The translations under genes and the position numbers were made by a program. This document shows positions 1 to 7,452 of a stretch of DNA of 64,000 bases, one piece after another. Below the pieces are notes generated by a model. It saw nothing but the letters and a program-made list of their open reading frames with translations. It was not told the origin of the DNA and made no database searches. This DNA is from Pelomonas sp. SE-A7 (GTDB taxonomy: Bacteria; Pseudomonadota; Gammaproteobacteria; Burkholderiales; Burkholderiaceae_C), in NCBI RefSeq assembly GCF_030345705.1, contig NZ_JAUASW010000003.1:248001-312000 (forward strand), given 5' to 3'. Positions within the stretch are counted from its first letter, which is position 1. Each line of letters begins with the position of its first letter.

Positions 1-701
1 AGCCCGACTGGCGCGACGGCATGAGCCTGCCGGCCGACCCCATGGCCTGGCAGGCGCCGCCGCTGCAAGTCCGCGGCCTGCGCCTGGGCCTGCTGATGGA
101 CGCGGGCTGGGGCCTTGATGTCGATCCCGAAGTCGCAGCCGCCATCGAAGCCGCGGCGCGAACACTGGAGCAGGCCGGCGCCATCGTCGAGCCGGTCGCA
201 CCGTTCTCGAGCCGCGCCATGATCGATGGCCTGGACCGCTTCTGGCGCATGCGCTCCTGGCTGGACATGCAAGCCCTGACCCCGGAGCGGCGCGAGCGGG
301 TGCTGCCCTACATCCGCGCCTGGGTGGCCACGGCCGAGCGGACCACGGCGGCCGAGCTGTTCCAGGGCTACAGCCAGATGGCGGCCTTCCGCGATGCGGC
401 GCTGCGCGCCTGCCAGCCGTTCGACTTCCTGCTGTCGCCCGTCGCGCCCTGCGTGGCCTTTGAGGCCGAGCGGGCCAGCCCGCTGGACGACCCGGCGCGA
501 CCTTTCGAACACATCGCCTTCACCGTGCCCTTCAACTTCAGCGAGCAGCCGGCGGCTTCCATCCCCTGCGGCACCAACCGGGCCGGCCTGCCCATAGGCT
601 TGCAGATCGTGGGGCGGCGCCATGACGACTTGGGCGTGCTGCGCCTGGCGGCCGCCTTTGAACCGTTGCGCGAGCCAATGCCACCCTGGCCTGCCCCCTG
701 A
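1..701 (+). CDS. Amidase (amidase signature family), C-terminal part; 5' end outside window
   Basis: The reading frame is open from the first bases (P-D-W-R-D-G before the first ATG at 21) and ends with TGA at 699-701, so the gene begins upstream and only about 230 C-terminal residues are seen. The segment S-P-V-A-P-C-V-A-F, then F-T-V-P-F-N-F-S, then the closing P-I-G-L-Q-I-V-G-R-R followed by a short helix is the typical end of amidase-signature enzymes, which hydrolyse amide bonds in the cytoplasm. The Ser-cisSer-Lys catalytic triad would lie in the missing N-terminal half, so activity and substrate cannot be judged. The alternative, an Asp/Glu-tRNA amidotransferase A subunit, is less likely because no gatB/gatC partner follows. 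Confidence 0.8.
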   Translation, partial: PDWRDGMSLPADPMAWQAPPLQVRGLRLGLLMDAGWGLDVDPEVAAAIEAAARTLEQAGAIVEPVAPFSSRAMIDGLDRFWRMRSWLDMQALTPERRERVLPYIRAWVATAERTTAAELFQGYSQMAAFRDAALRACQPFDFLLSPVAPCVAFEAERASPLDDPARPFEHIAFTVPFNFSEQPAASIPCGTNRAGLPIGLQIVGRRHDDLGVLRLAAAFEPLREPMPPWPAP

Positions 702-776
702 AATAGCTGTCAAAACAGCCACAGGCCCGGGGCAATCCTGCTCCTCGCCATGGGCAGACCGTGCAACACTCTGCCC

Positions 777-1412
777 ATGCGAAATCACACCCTTTTCGGG
801 GCCCAGGGGTCCGGTTCGGCTGCGGTCGAAGCCGCGCTGGCGGCGGCCGGCCTGCCCTATGACTGGGTGGAAGCCGCGTCCTGGCTGCCGCCGGGGCCGG
901 GCCTGGAAGCGCTGACCCGGGTCAATCCGCTGCAGCAGATTCCCACCCTGGTGCTGGACGACGGCACGGTGCTGACCGAAAGCGCCGCCATCCTGATCGA
1001 GCTGGGGCTGCGCCATCCCGACTCCGGGCTGCTGCCGGCCCATCCGACCGCACGGGCCCGGGCCATCCGCGGCCTGGTCTTCGTGGCGGCCAACTGCTAT
1101 GCGGCGATCAGCATCATCGACTACCCGCAGCGCTGGTGCGCCGGCGCCGACGAGGACGACATCGAGCGCATCCGCGCCGGCTCCCGCGAGCGGCTGCACA
1201 AGCACTGGTCCATCTTTGCCGAGCAGTTCGGTACGGGATTCATGGCCGGCGGCCGACCCGGTGCGCTGGAGCTGCTGGCCACCGTCGTGTCCAAATGGTC
1301 GGGCTCGCGGCCGCACCTGGCGCAAGCCCGGCCAGAATTCCATGCCCTGCTGCTGACCGTGGAGCAGCATCCCGCCGTGGCCGCGGTCTTTGCCCGCCAC
1401 TGGCCGAACTGA
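777..1412 (+). CDS. Glutathione S-transferase family protein
   Basis: This 211-residue protein has a thioredoxin-like N-terminal half with a cis-proline motif (Q-I-P-T-L-V-L-D-D-G) followed by the glutathione-binding T-E-S-A-A-I stretch, and an all-helical C-terminal half. The length is normal for soluble GSTs. I chose the ATG at 777 because the GST fold begins directly at M-R-N-H-T-L-F-G; an in-frame ATG at 750 would add nine residues with no domain content, and neither has a strong Shine-Dalgarno. It probably conjugates or reduces with glutathione in the cytoplasm; the substrate is unknown. It is one of three GST-like genes in the first 18 kb. Confidence 0.75.
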   Translation: MRNHTLFGAQGSGSAAVEAALAAAGLPYDWVEAASWLPPGPGLEALTRVNPLQQIPTLVLDDGTVLTESAAILIELGLRHPDSGLLPAHPTARARAIRGLVFVAANCYAAISIIDYPQRWCAGADEDDIERIRAGSRERLHKHWSIFAEQFGTGFMAGGRPGALELLATVVSKWSGSRPHLAQARPEFHALLLTVEQHPAVAAVFARHWPN

Positions 1413-1436
1413 GCCGATTGAAGGAAGGAAGCACGC

Positions 1437-2003
1437 ATGTTTGCAGACCTGCAGGACGCGCTGGGCAATTACCTGCTGCCGTTCCTGATTGCCGTGCCGC
1501 TGGCCATCGTGGTGATCCTGATCAGCGTGCGCAAGGGCGACGACCGGGTCGAGCGCCCTTCGCGCCTGGACCCGCAGCCGCTGCCGCCTGCACCCGCGCC
1601 GGCCCCGGCTCCGGCTCCGGCCAACAAGGCACCGGCCGCCGTGCTGGTGGTGGACGATTCCACCGTGGCCCGCACCAAGCTCGTGAAGCTGTTCAACGAG
1701 GCCGGCTATCTGGTGGCCTCGGCCAAGGATGGCAACGAGGCGCTGGAAGTGCTGGGTCGCCAGAAGGTCGACGTCCTGATCACCGACCTGGAGATGCCCA
1801 ACAAGGACGGCTTCGAGCTGATCGCCGACGTCAAGGGCAGCCTCGCCACCGAGGACCTGCCCATCATCGCCATCACGGGACATGAAGAGCTGCAGACCCG
1901 GGTCCATGAGGTCCAGGGCCTGTTCGGCATCTTCAAGAAGCCCTGGAATGATCGCGAACTGCTCAAGCGTGTCGAGGCCCTGGCCTCGCTGCGCAAGGGA
2001 TGA
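1437..2003 (+). CDS. Membrane-anchored single-domain response regulator
   Basis: The protein has 188 residues. One hydrophobic segment (about 12-31) is followed by a Pro/Ala linker (about 46-62) and a CheY-like receiver domain (about 66-186). The phosphorylation site is D117 in I-T-D-L-E-M-P; the acidic pair is D73/D74, the switch threonine is T147 and the conserved lysine is K168 in F-K-K-P. There is no output domain, so it should signal through protein contacts at the membrane. A strong GGAAGGAAG Shine-Dalgarno lies just before the ATG. It sits 57 bases upstream of a membrane Ser/Thr kinase gene on the same strand, and the two may form one signalling unit. A receiver tethered by a transmembrane helix is uncommon. 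Confidence 0.85.
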   Translation: MFADLQDALGNYLLPFLIAVPLAIVVILISVRKGDDRVERPSRLDPQPLPPAPAPAPAPAPANKAPAAVLVVDDSTVARTKLVKLFNEAGYLVASAKDGNEALEVLGRQKVDVLITDLEMPNKDGFELIADVKGSLATEDLPIIAITGHEELQTRVHEVQGLFGIFKKPWNDRELLKRVEALASLRKG

Positions 2004-2060
2004 CCCCGGCCGAAAGCCTCATTCGCCTGAGTTAATCTCGAAGCCCTCGTCAGGAATTGC

Positions 2061-3878
2061 ATGACCGACGCTTCGAACCCAGATCGCAGTCAGATCCCGG
2101 GCAATCCGCCGGAAGACGAGTTCAATGCCCTGGCCTCGGGCACACGCTTCGGCGAGCTGGAGATCCTGCGCACGCTGGGCATAGGCGGCTTCGGCATCGT
2201 CTACCTGGCCCAGGACCATGCGCTGGAGCGCCTGGTGGCGATCAAGGAATACATGCCGGGCCAGCTGGCCAAGCGCAGCGAAGGTTCGCATGTCTCGGTG
2301 CGCTCGGGCTCGCTGGCCGAGACCTTCGACCTGGGCCGGCGCAGCTTCGTCAACGAGGCGCGGCTGCTGGCCCGCTTCGACCATCGCTCGCTGCTCAAGG
2401 TCTACCGCTTCTGGGAAGCCAACGGCACCGCCTACATGGTCATGCCCTATCTGCAGGGGCAGACGCTGAAGCAGGCCCGGCAGGGCATGACCGAGCCGCC
2501 GGCCGAGGCCTGGATCATGAAGCGGCTGCTGCCGCTGCTGGACGGGCTGGCCCTGCTGCACACCGAGCACGTGTACCACCGCGACATCGCGCCGGACAAC
2601 ATCCTGCTGCCGCTGGACGAGGCCGACCCCATCCTGCTGGACTTCGGTGCGGCGCGCCGCGCGATCAGCGACAAGACCCAGTCCTTCACCGCCATCCTCA
2701 AGCCCAGCTACGCGCCCATCGAGCAGTACGCCGAGGCCGCGGCGCTGCGCCAGGGCCCCTGGACCGACATCTACGCGATGGCGGCGGTGCTGCATTACCT
2801 GGTCATGGGCCATACGCCGCCGCCCTCCACCACCCGCACCGTGGCCGACGAGTACCAGCCGCTGGCCGAACGTGGCCTGCCGGGCTACAGCGAGCATTTC
2901 CTGGCCGCCATCGACTGGGCCCTGGGCGTGCGGCCGCAGGACCGGCCGCAGTCCATGCGCGAATTCAGGGCGGCGCTGCAAGGCGAGATCAAGCCGCCCG
3001 AGTCGCGCTACCACTACGACCCGGATCGCACCATCATTGCGCCGCGCGGCGCCCAGGCCTACGAGGCCACGCAACTGATCCCGGACGCTACGACGCAGGT
3101 GGACGCATCGAAGGCGTTGCCGCCGGTCGTCCCGCCCGCCCCGCCGCCGGCTTCACCGGCGCCCGTGCCCTTGCCCGTGCCGGCACCCAAGGCCCAGCCA
3201 GCGGCGGGGCCAGACAAGCGACAGGGCCCCCTGCTGGTCGGCGTCGCCGTGCTGGTCCTGCTGGTCGCGGGCAGCTGGCTGATCTGGGGCCGGGGCGAAA
3301 GCGGCGGCAAGAAGCCTGTAGAGAGCCCGTCCACGGCGGTCTCGGTCCCGGCCTTGCGGGCAGAGCCGGCATCGGCCCCGGGCTCGCTGGCCGTGCAGAC
3401 AGCCAAGGTTCAAGCACCCGCGGCCAGCATTCCCGTCAGCAGCGTGCCGACCGCCCCGGCGAAGCAGCCTCCGGCGTCATCGCCCGCTCCGAGGCCGGCG
3501 GAGAACAAGGCCAATGGGCGCAGCGACAGCGCCAAGCCCGCACCGGCCAAGGACAAGCCGCCGCTGGCGCCTCTGCCCAGCATGCCCAAGCAGGACCCCA
3601 GCCTGAGCCAGCCGGTCACGACAGCGCCTACCGCCTCGACGGTGAATGCCGCACCGTCCCAGGCCGCCAGCCGGCCGGCCGAGGCGGCCAGCGGTCCGCC
3701 CGACCCCCTGGTCGCCTGCGGCCACAAGAAGACCGGCGCCCTGGGCGCCCTGCCCGACTCGTTCAATCTGCCCTTGATGGCCTGCCTGGAACGCACCTGC
3801 CGCAAGGCCGACTACCAGGCCCATGGCGAGTGCGCCAAGATCCGCGAGCTGATCGAGAAAAGAGACGGCCGGTTCTGA
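2061..3878 (+). CDS. Transmembrane serine/threonine protein kinase
   Basis: This 605-residue Hanks-type kinase phosphorylates Ser/Thr of unknown targets. The glycine loop is G-I-G-G-F-G at 40-45 and the ATP lysine is K62. The catalytic loop reads H-R-D-I-A-P-D-N at 173-180 (D175, N180), with DFG at 194-196. The usual lysine of HRDxKxxN is replaced by alanine, as in the HRDI(S/A)PDN subgroup of bacterial kinases. A Pro/Ala linker (about 352-385) leads to one membrane helix (about 390-409), then a long low-complexity Ala/Pro/Ser tail that should be periplasmic, ending in a compact domain with four cysteines (about 550-605). The kinase half stays cytoplasmic. It follows the response regulator at 1437. 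Confidence 0.88.
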   Translation: MTDASNPDRSQIPGNPPEDEFNALASGTRFGELEILRTLGIGGFGIVYLAQDHALERLVAIKEYMPGQLAKRSEGSHVSVRSGSLAETFDLGRRSFVNEARLLARFDHRSLLKVYRFWEANGTAYMVMPYLQGQTLKQARQGMTEPPAEAWIMKRLLPLLDGLALLHTEHVYHRDIAPDNILLPLDEADPILLDFGAARRAISDKTQSFTAILKPSYAPIEQYAEAAALRQGPWTDIYAMAAVLHYLVMGHTPPPSTTRTVADEYQPLAERGLPGYSEHFLAAIDWALGVRPQDRPQSMREFRAALQGEIKPPESRYHYDPDRTIIAPRGAQAYEATQLIPDATTQVDASKALPPVVPPAPPPASPAPVPLPVPAPKAQPAAGPDKRQGPLLVGVAVLVLLVAGSWLIWGRGESGGKKPVESPSTAVSVPALRAEPASAPGSLAVQTAKVQAPAASIPVSSVPTAPAKQPPASSPAPRPAENKANGRSDSAKPAPAKDKPPLAPLPSMPKQDPSLSQPVTTAPTASTVNAAPSQAASRPAEAASGPPDPLVACGHKKTGALGALPDSFNLPLMACLERTCRKADYQAHGECAKIRELIEKRDGRF

Positions 3879-3884
3879 CCGGCC
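3867..3884 (+). terminator. Candidate stem-loop at the end of the kinase gene
   Basis: A perfect 7-bp stem GGCCGGT / ACCGGCC with a TCTG loop spans the stop codon of the kinase gene and is followed by a pyrimidine-rich stretch (ATCTCTCATTCATTC). It separates the kinase from the convergent GST gene. The T tract is interrupted, so termination efficiency is uncertain. Confidence 0.4.
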
Positions 3885-3897
3885 ATCTCTCATTCAT

Positions 3898-4548
3898 TCA
3901 AACCCAGGGCTGCGGCAGCTGTTCGGTGGCAATGGCCTGCTGCACCGCCGGGCGTTCCAGCATCCGGTTCAGGTAGGCGCCAATGTTCGGCAGGCTGCGG
4001 GCCGGGCGCGCGAAGTTGCGGGTCCAGCGGCACAGCATGAAGGCCAGCGGATCGGCCACCGTGTACTTGTCGCCCAGCAGCCAGGGGCCGCCATGGCCGG
4101 CCAGCAGCTGGTCGAGCTGGTCCAGCAAGGGGCCGATGCGGCGCTCGGCCGAGGCCTTGGCCTGCGCCGCACCCTCGACATTGCCCTCGTCCACCCAGCG
4201 CTCCGGGTAGTAGTAGCCGATCAGCAGCGGCTGCAGGGTGTTGGTCAGCCAGATCAGCCATTTGTAGAACTGGGCTCGCTCGGCCGTGGCCAGCGGCGGC
4301 ACCAGGCCGGCTTGCGGGTGGGTGTCGCCCAGGTGCAGCAGGATGGCCGCCACCTCGTAGAGCACCAGGTCGCCGTCCTCGAGCACCGGGATCAGGCCGT
4401 TCGGATTGAGCTTCAGGTATTCGGGCGACTTGTGGGCGCCCTGGTTGCGGTCGACCAGCACGCGCTCGTAGGGCAGCTTCATTTCCTCCAGCAGGACATG
4501 CGGGGCAAAACTGGCGTTGCTGGGAAAGTAGTGCAGCTTGATCGTCAT
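3898..4548 (-). CDS. Glutathione S-transferase family protein
   Basis: A 216-residue cytoplasmic GST. The N-terminal thioredoxin-like domain opens with M-T-I-K-L-H-Y-F-P-S-N-A-S and carries the glutathione-site motif N-P-N-G-L-I-P-V-L-E-D-G followed by L-Y-E-V-A-A-I; the C-terminal half is helical. The serine of S-N-A-S may be the active-site residue, as in beta/theta-like bacterial GSTs. The gene is monocistronic, convergent with the kinase and divergent from the secreted protein at 4695. Its substrate is not predictable. It shares the NPNGL(I/V)PV motif with the GST at 17407, which suggests paralogy. Confidence 0.85.
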   Translation of the reverse strand: MTIKLHYFPSNASFAPHVLLEEMKLPYERVLVDRNQGAHKSPEYLKLNPNGLIPVLEDGDLVLYEVAAILLHLGDTHPQAGLVPPLATAERAQFYKWLIWLTNTLQPLLIGYYYPERWVDEGNVEGAAQAKASAERRIGPLLDQLDQLLAGHGGPWLLGDKYTVADPLAFMLCRWTRNFARPARSLPNIGAYLNRMLERPAVQQAIATEQLPQPWV

Positions 4549-4694
4549 GGCGGGCGGCTCCGGTCTCCGGGAAGGGCCGGATCATCGCAGAGCCGCCGTT
4601 CGGATTTCTTTACTCACCGGCAAAGCCGGCACGGTGCACGGCGTGCATGCTGGGGCCGTTGTCCAAGCACCGTTCCGACCCTCGTGAGATCGCC

Positions 4695-5309
4695 ATGAAG
4701 CTCCTGACCTCCACCCTGCTGATGGCCGGCCTGCTGGCCGCCGCCCTGTCCCCCGCGCCGGCCCTGGCCGACCGTCCCCGCGACCACATGGTCTTCGACC
4801 AGCGCTACCACCATGACCACTACTACCCGGCGCCCGGCTGGGTCGCGCCCGGCCTGCCCCGCGGTGCGGTGGTGGTGCGGGGCGGCCCCAGCCCCTTCTA
4901 CTTCCACGGCGGCGTCTGGTACCGGCCCGACGGCCCGCGCTTTCGCGTGGTGCTGCCGCCCCTGGGCCTGATCGTCCCCGTCCTGCCCTGGGCCTATGTG
5001 ACGCTCAGCATTGGCGGCCTGCCCTACTTCTATGCCAACGGCGTCTACTACCGCCATGCGGTGGGCGGCTACGAGGTGGTCACCGCGCCGCCCGAGGCTG
5101 ACCGCGCCCAGCCGGTTCAGAACGTGCCGCCGGCCCGGCCGGACCCGATCATCTACCCCCGCAACGGCCAGAGCCCGCAGCAGCAGGAAGCCGACCGCCA
5201 GGAATGCAACCGCTGGGCCACGACCCAGCCGGCCGCGATGAATGAGGCCAGCGTCTTCAACCGGGCCGTCGAAGCCTGCATGGATGGCCGCGGCTACACG
5301 ATGAAGTAA
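4695..5309 (+). CDS. Secreted DUF6515-like protein with C-terminal Cys-pair domain
   Basis: 204 residues with a clear Sec signal peptide (positively charged start, hydrophobic L-L-M-A-G-L-L-A-A-A-L, cleavage after A-L-A near 25). The mature part is rich in Tyr/Pro/Gly and has the Y-F-Y-A-N-G-V-Y-Y-R type segment found in DUF6515 proteins of unknown function. The last 55 residues (from I-I-Y-P-R-N-G-Q-S) contain two cysteines in E-C-N-R-W and A-C-M-D-G-R-G-Y and recur almost unchanged in the next gene. I chose the ATG at 4695 over 4647 because the signal peptide starts there. The protein should be periplasmic or surface-exposed; the function is unknown. Confidence 0.75.
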   Translation: MKLLTSTLLMAGLLAAALSPAPALADRPRDHMVFDQRYHHDHYYPAPGWVAPGLPRGAVVVRGGPSPFYFHGGVWYRPDGPRFRVVLPPLGLIVPVLPWAYVTLSIGGLPYFYANGVYYRHAVGGYEVVTAPPEADRAQPVQNVPPARPDPIIYPRNGQSPQQQEADRQECNRWATTQPAAMNEASVFNRAVEACMDGRGYTMK

Positions 5310-5322
5310 GCGCAGGCCAACC

Positions 5323-5366
5323 CGGTTTCGGTGCGGCGAGTTGTTACGGCCGGTGCACCGAAACCG
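5323..5366. repeat. Long perfect inverted repeat between two paralogous genes
   Basis: An 11-bp perfect inverted repeat (CGGTTTCGGTG at 5323-5333, CACCGAAACCG at 5356-5366) encloses 22 bases. It lies after the first secreted-protein gene and 42 bases before the second. It has no T tract on either side, so it may be an operator or an mRNA processing or stability hairpin rather than an intrinsic terminator. Confidence 0.5.
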
Positions 5367-5407
5367 TGGTCGCCGCGTTGGCTCCGGACCGTCCGCCGGA
5401 GCCCCTC

Positions 5408-5875
5408 ATGAAATCGCTGACCCAGCTGCTGCCCCGCACCCTGATCGTCTCCACCCTGATCCTGGCCCAGGGCCTGGCCGTCGCCGGCCCCCGGCATTAC
5501 GACCCGCCGCGCCACCACCATCACCATCGTCATGGCCTGAGCATCGGCGGCGCCCTGCTGGGCCTGGCCATCGCCGTGCCGCTGATCGCCATCGCACATC
5601 GGGCCGCCGAACGCGAAGCCGACGTGATCTACACCCCGCCGCCCGCCCCGCTGCCACCGCCGGCTCCGGTGGTGATCCAGCAGCAGCCCGTGCCTCCGCT
5701 GCGCGGCGAGCCCATCATCTATCCCCGCAACGGCCAGAGCGCCGAGCAGCTCGAATTCGACCGCCGCGAATGCAACCGCTGGGCCACGACCCAGCCCAGC
5801 GCCATGAACGACGCCAGCGTCTTCAACCGCGCCGTGGATGCCTGCATGGACGGGCGGGGCTACACGCTGCGCTGA
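5408..5875 (+). CDS. Secreted paralogue sharing the C-terminal Cys-pair domain
   Basis: 155 residues. A signal-peptide-like start (M-K-S-L-T-Q-L-L-P-R then a hydrophobic stretch ending A-V-A-G) leads into a His-rich segment with five consecutive histidines, a second hydrophobic stretch (L-S-I-G-G-A-L-L-G-L-A-I-A-V-P-L-I) that could hold it in the membrane, a Pro-rich linker, and a 54-residue C-terminal domain beginning P-I-I-Y-P-R-N-G-Q-S. That domain keeps E-C-N-R-W-A-T-T-Q-P and A-C-M-D-G-R-G-Y, nearly identical to the gene at 4695. The start at 5408 is chosen for the signal peptide; an in-frame ATG at 5366 would bury it. The His cluster may bind metal, which is inference. Function unknown. 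Confidence 0.7.
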   Translation: MKSLTQLLPRTLIVSTLILAQGLAVAGPRHYDPPRHHHHHRHGLSIGGALLGLAIAVPLIAIAHRAAEREADVIYTPPPAPLPPPAPVVIQQQPVPPLRGEPIIYPRNGQSAEQLEFDRRECNRWATTQPSAMNDASVFNRAVDACMDGRGYTLR

Positions 5876-5877
5876 GC

Positions 5878-5947
5878 CCGCGCACAAGGCCCGGAAGGGC
5901 CTTGTGGCTGGCGAAGGCCGGGGCACGATACAAGTGACCTGGCTGAG
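5878..5947 (-). repeat. Dispersed hairpin repeat, copy 1
   Basis: About 70 bases matching, on the opposite strand, the tandem units at 26229-26370, with roughly nine tenths of positions identical by eye. Its core is a perfect 10-bp stem CACAAGGCCC / GGGCCTTGTG closed by GGAA. Relative to the other copies one stem pair has changed G-C to A-T on both sides, a compensatory change that argues for selection on the hairpin. It lies directly after the gene ending at 5875 and before the ArsR promoter. Confidence 0.7.
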
Positions 5948-6082
5948 CCCACGCAAAGGGCCCCAGCAAGGGCCCATTCAGCCTCGACCAAGCCCGCCGA
6001 CAGAACCGGTCGTGCGGGCTTCGCTGCTTTGGACCCTGCTGCCCAGGAAAACCCTGAATTGATCCCAGCGCCTGATTTGAGA

Positions 6083-6109
6083 AACTTATTAGCCAATTTG
6101 TTAATAGTT
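6083..6109. promoter_or_regulatory. AT-rich palindromic operator candidate of the ArsR-type regulator
   Basis: AACTTATTA - 9 bases - TTAATAGTT forms an imperfect inverted repeat ending five bases before the start codon of the ArsR-family gene. It is by far the most AT-rich stretch of its neighbourhood and probably overlaps the promoter. ArsR-family repressors usually bind such AT-rich dyads at their own promoter, so autoregulation of the regulator-desaturase pair is the likely role. Confidence 0.55.
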
Positions 6110-6114
6110 GAATC

Positions 6115-6438
6115 ATGTCGCTGGACAAGGTCTTTGAAGCCCTGGCTTCCTCCGCACGTCGCCAGATGCTGGCCTACCTGTCGGCCGGTCCATTGAGCAC
6201 CAGCGAGCTGGCCACGCGCTTCGAGATGAGTGCGCCCGCGGTCTCGCGCCATCTGTCGGTGCTGGAGAACGCCGGCCTGGTCAGCAGCCGGCGCGAGGGG
6301 CAGTTCGTGCTGTACGAGTTGGTGCCGGAGAAGCTGAGCACCACCTTGACCGGCTTCGCGCTGGAGATCTGTCCGGTCGGCCGGCCCTTGAAGAAGGAGG
6401 CGCGGGCCCTGGCCCAGCGCCGCAAGCCCGCCCGTTAA
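6115..6438 (+). CDS. ArsR/SmtB-family HTH transcriptional regulator
   Basis: 107 residues, the standard size of the family. The winged helix-turn-helix covers about 28-72: L-S-T-S-E-L-A-T-R-F is the first helix, S-A-P-A-V-S-R-H-L the recognition helix, and R-R-E-G-Q-F-V-L-Y-E-L the wing. It lacks the ELCVCDL metal-binding motif; only one Cys (E-I-C-P-V-G) is present, so it is unlikely to sense arsenic or zinc. It starts next to an AT-rich palindrome and is followed after 23 bases by a desaturase gene with a good Shine-Dalgarno. Control of membrane lipid unsaturation in response to an unknown signal is the inferred job. Confidence 0.88.
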   Translation: MSLDKVFEALASSARRQMLAYLSAGPLSTSELATRFEMSAPAVSRHLSVLENAGLVSSRREGQFVLYELVPEKLSTTLTGFALEICPVGRPLKKEARALAQRRKPAR

Positions 6439-6461
6439 CGCGACCCACGAGGAGGAGAGCC

Positions 6462-7445
6462 ATGTCGATATCCATCACCGGCCTGCAAGCGCATCGGATT
6501 CAAGCCCAAGCCGGATCCAGCGTGCTCGAGGGACGGGTGCGGTTCGCACCGCTGAAGTCGCTCTGGCTGTGCTCGATGTTGCTGGCCGTGCTGCTGTTCG
6601 GGCCGGCGACCCTGGACTGGACCACGCTGGGCCTGTTCATGGCCAGTACCGGCTGCGTGCTGTTGTTCGGGCATTCGCTAGGCAGCCATCGCAAGCTGAT
6701 CCACGACAGCTTCCAATGCCCGGCCTGGCTGGAGTACGCCCTGGTCTACCTGGGCGTGCAGGTCGGCCTGGCAGGGCCGCTGGGCCTGCTGCGCCAGCAC
6801 GAGTTGCGCGACTACGCGCAGCGCCTGCCGGATTGCCACCCCTACCTCCGCCATGGCACCGGCTTCTGGCGGGATGCTTTCTGGCAGCTGCATTGCGAGC
6901 TGGTGCTCGACCGGCCGCCCGAGCTGCGCCTGGAACCGCGTCTGGCCGGGCATAGCTACTACCGCTGGCTGGAGCGGACCTGGATGTTGCAGCAGCTGCC
7001 CATCGCTGCTCTGCTCTACCTGGCTGGCGGCTGGGGTTTCGTGGTCTGGGGCGTCTGCGCCCGTATCGTGGCCGGCGTCATCGGCCATTGGCTGATCGGC
7101 CACCTGGCCCACAACCATGGGCCCACGCACTACGAGGTGCGGGGCGCGGCCGTCCAGGGGCACAACATCCGCTGGACTTCGCTGCTGACCATGGGCGAGT
7201 GCTGGCACAACAACCACCATGCGTTTCCCGGCTCGGCCCGGCTGGGCCTGTTCGATGGCGAATGGGATCCGGGCTGGTGGATGCTCTGCCTGCTAGAGCG
7301 CCTGGGCCTGGTCTGGCATCTGAGGCTGCCTCAGGACCTGCCTGCTCGCCCGGAGTTTATGGCCCAGTCGGTACAGGCCAGGGATGGGCTGGCGACCCGG
7401 CGGCCCTGCTACCTGGGCCGGCTCTGGCAGGCACTGTCCGCCTGA
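6462..7445 (+). CDS. Membrane fatty acid / acyl-CoA desaturase
   Basis: 327 residues with several hydrophobic segments and the histidine boxes of the di-iron desaturase superfamily: box I H-S-L-G-S-H (71-76), box III H-N-N-H-H (249-253), plus H-L-A-H-N-H near 214-219. Box II is atypical: R-Q-H-E-L-R-D (111-117) has one histidine instead of the HxxHH pattern, with more His downstream (C-H-P-Y-L-R-H). I believe this is the form used by one bacterial subfamily, but it should be treated as unusual. The enzyme should introduce a double bond into acyl chains at the inner membrane using O2 and an electron donor not encoded here. It is cotranscribed with the ArsR regulator. Confidence 0.82.
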   Translation: MSISITGLQAHRIQAQAGSSVLEGRVRFAPLKSLWLCSMLLAVLLFGPATLDWTTLGLFMASTGCVLLFGHSLGSHRKLIHDSFQCPAWLEYALVYLGVQVGLAGPLGLLRQHELRDYAQRLPDCHPYLRHGTGFWRDAFWQLHCELVLDRPPELRLEPRLAGHSYYRWLERTWMLQQLPIAALLYLAGGWGFVVWGVCARIVAGVIGHWLIGHLAHNHGPTHYEVRGAAVQGHNIRWTSLLTMGECWHNNHHAFPGSARLGLFDGEWDPGWWMLCLLERLGLVWHLRLPQDLPARPEFMAQSVQARDGLATRRPCYLGRLWQALSA

Positions 7446-7452
7446 ACCCAGC

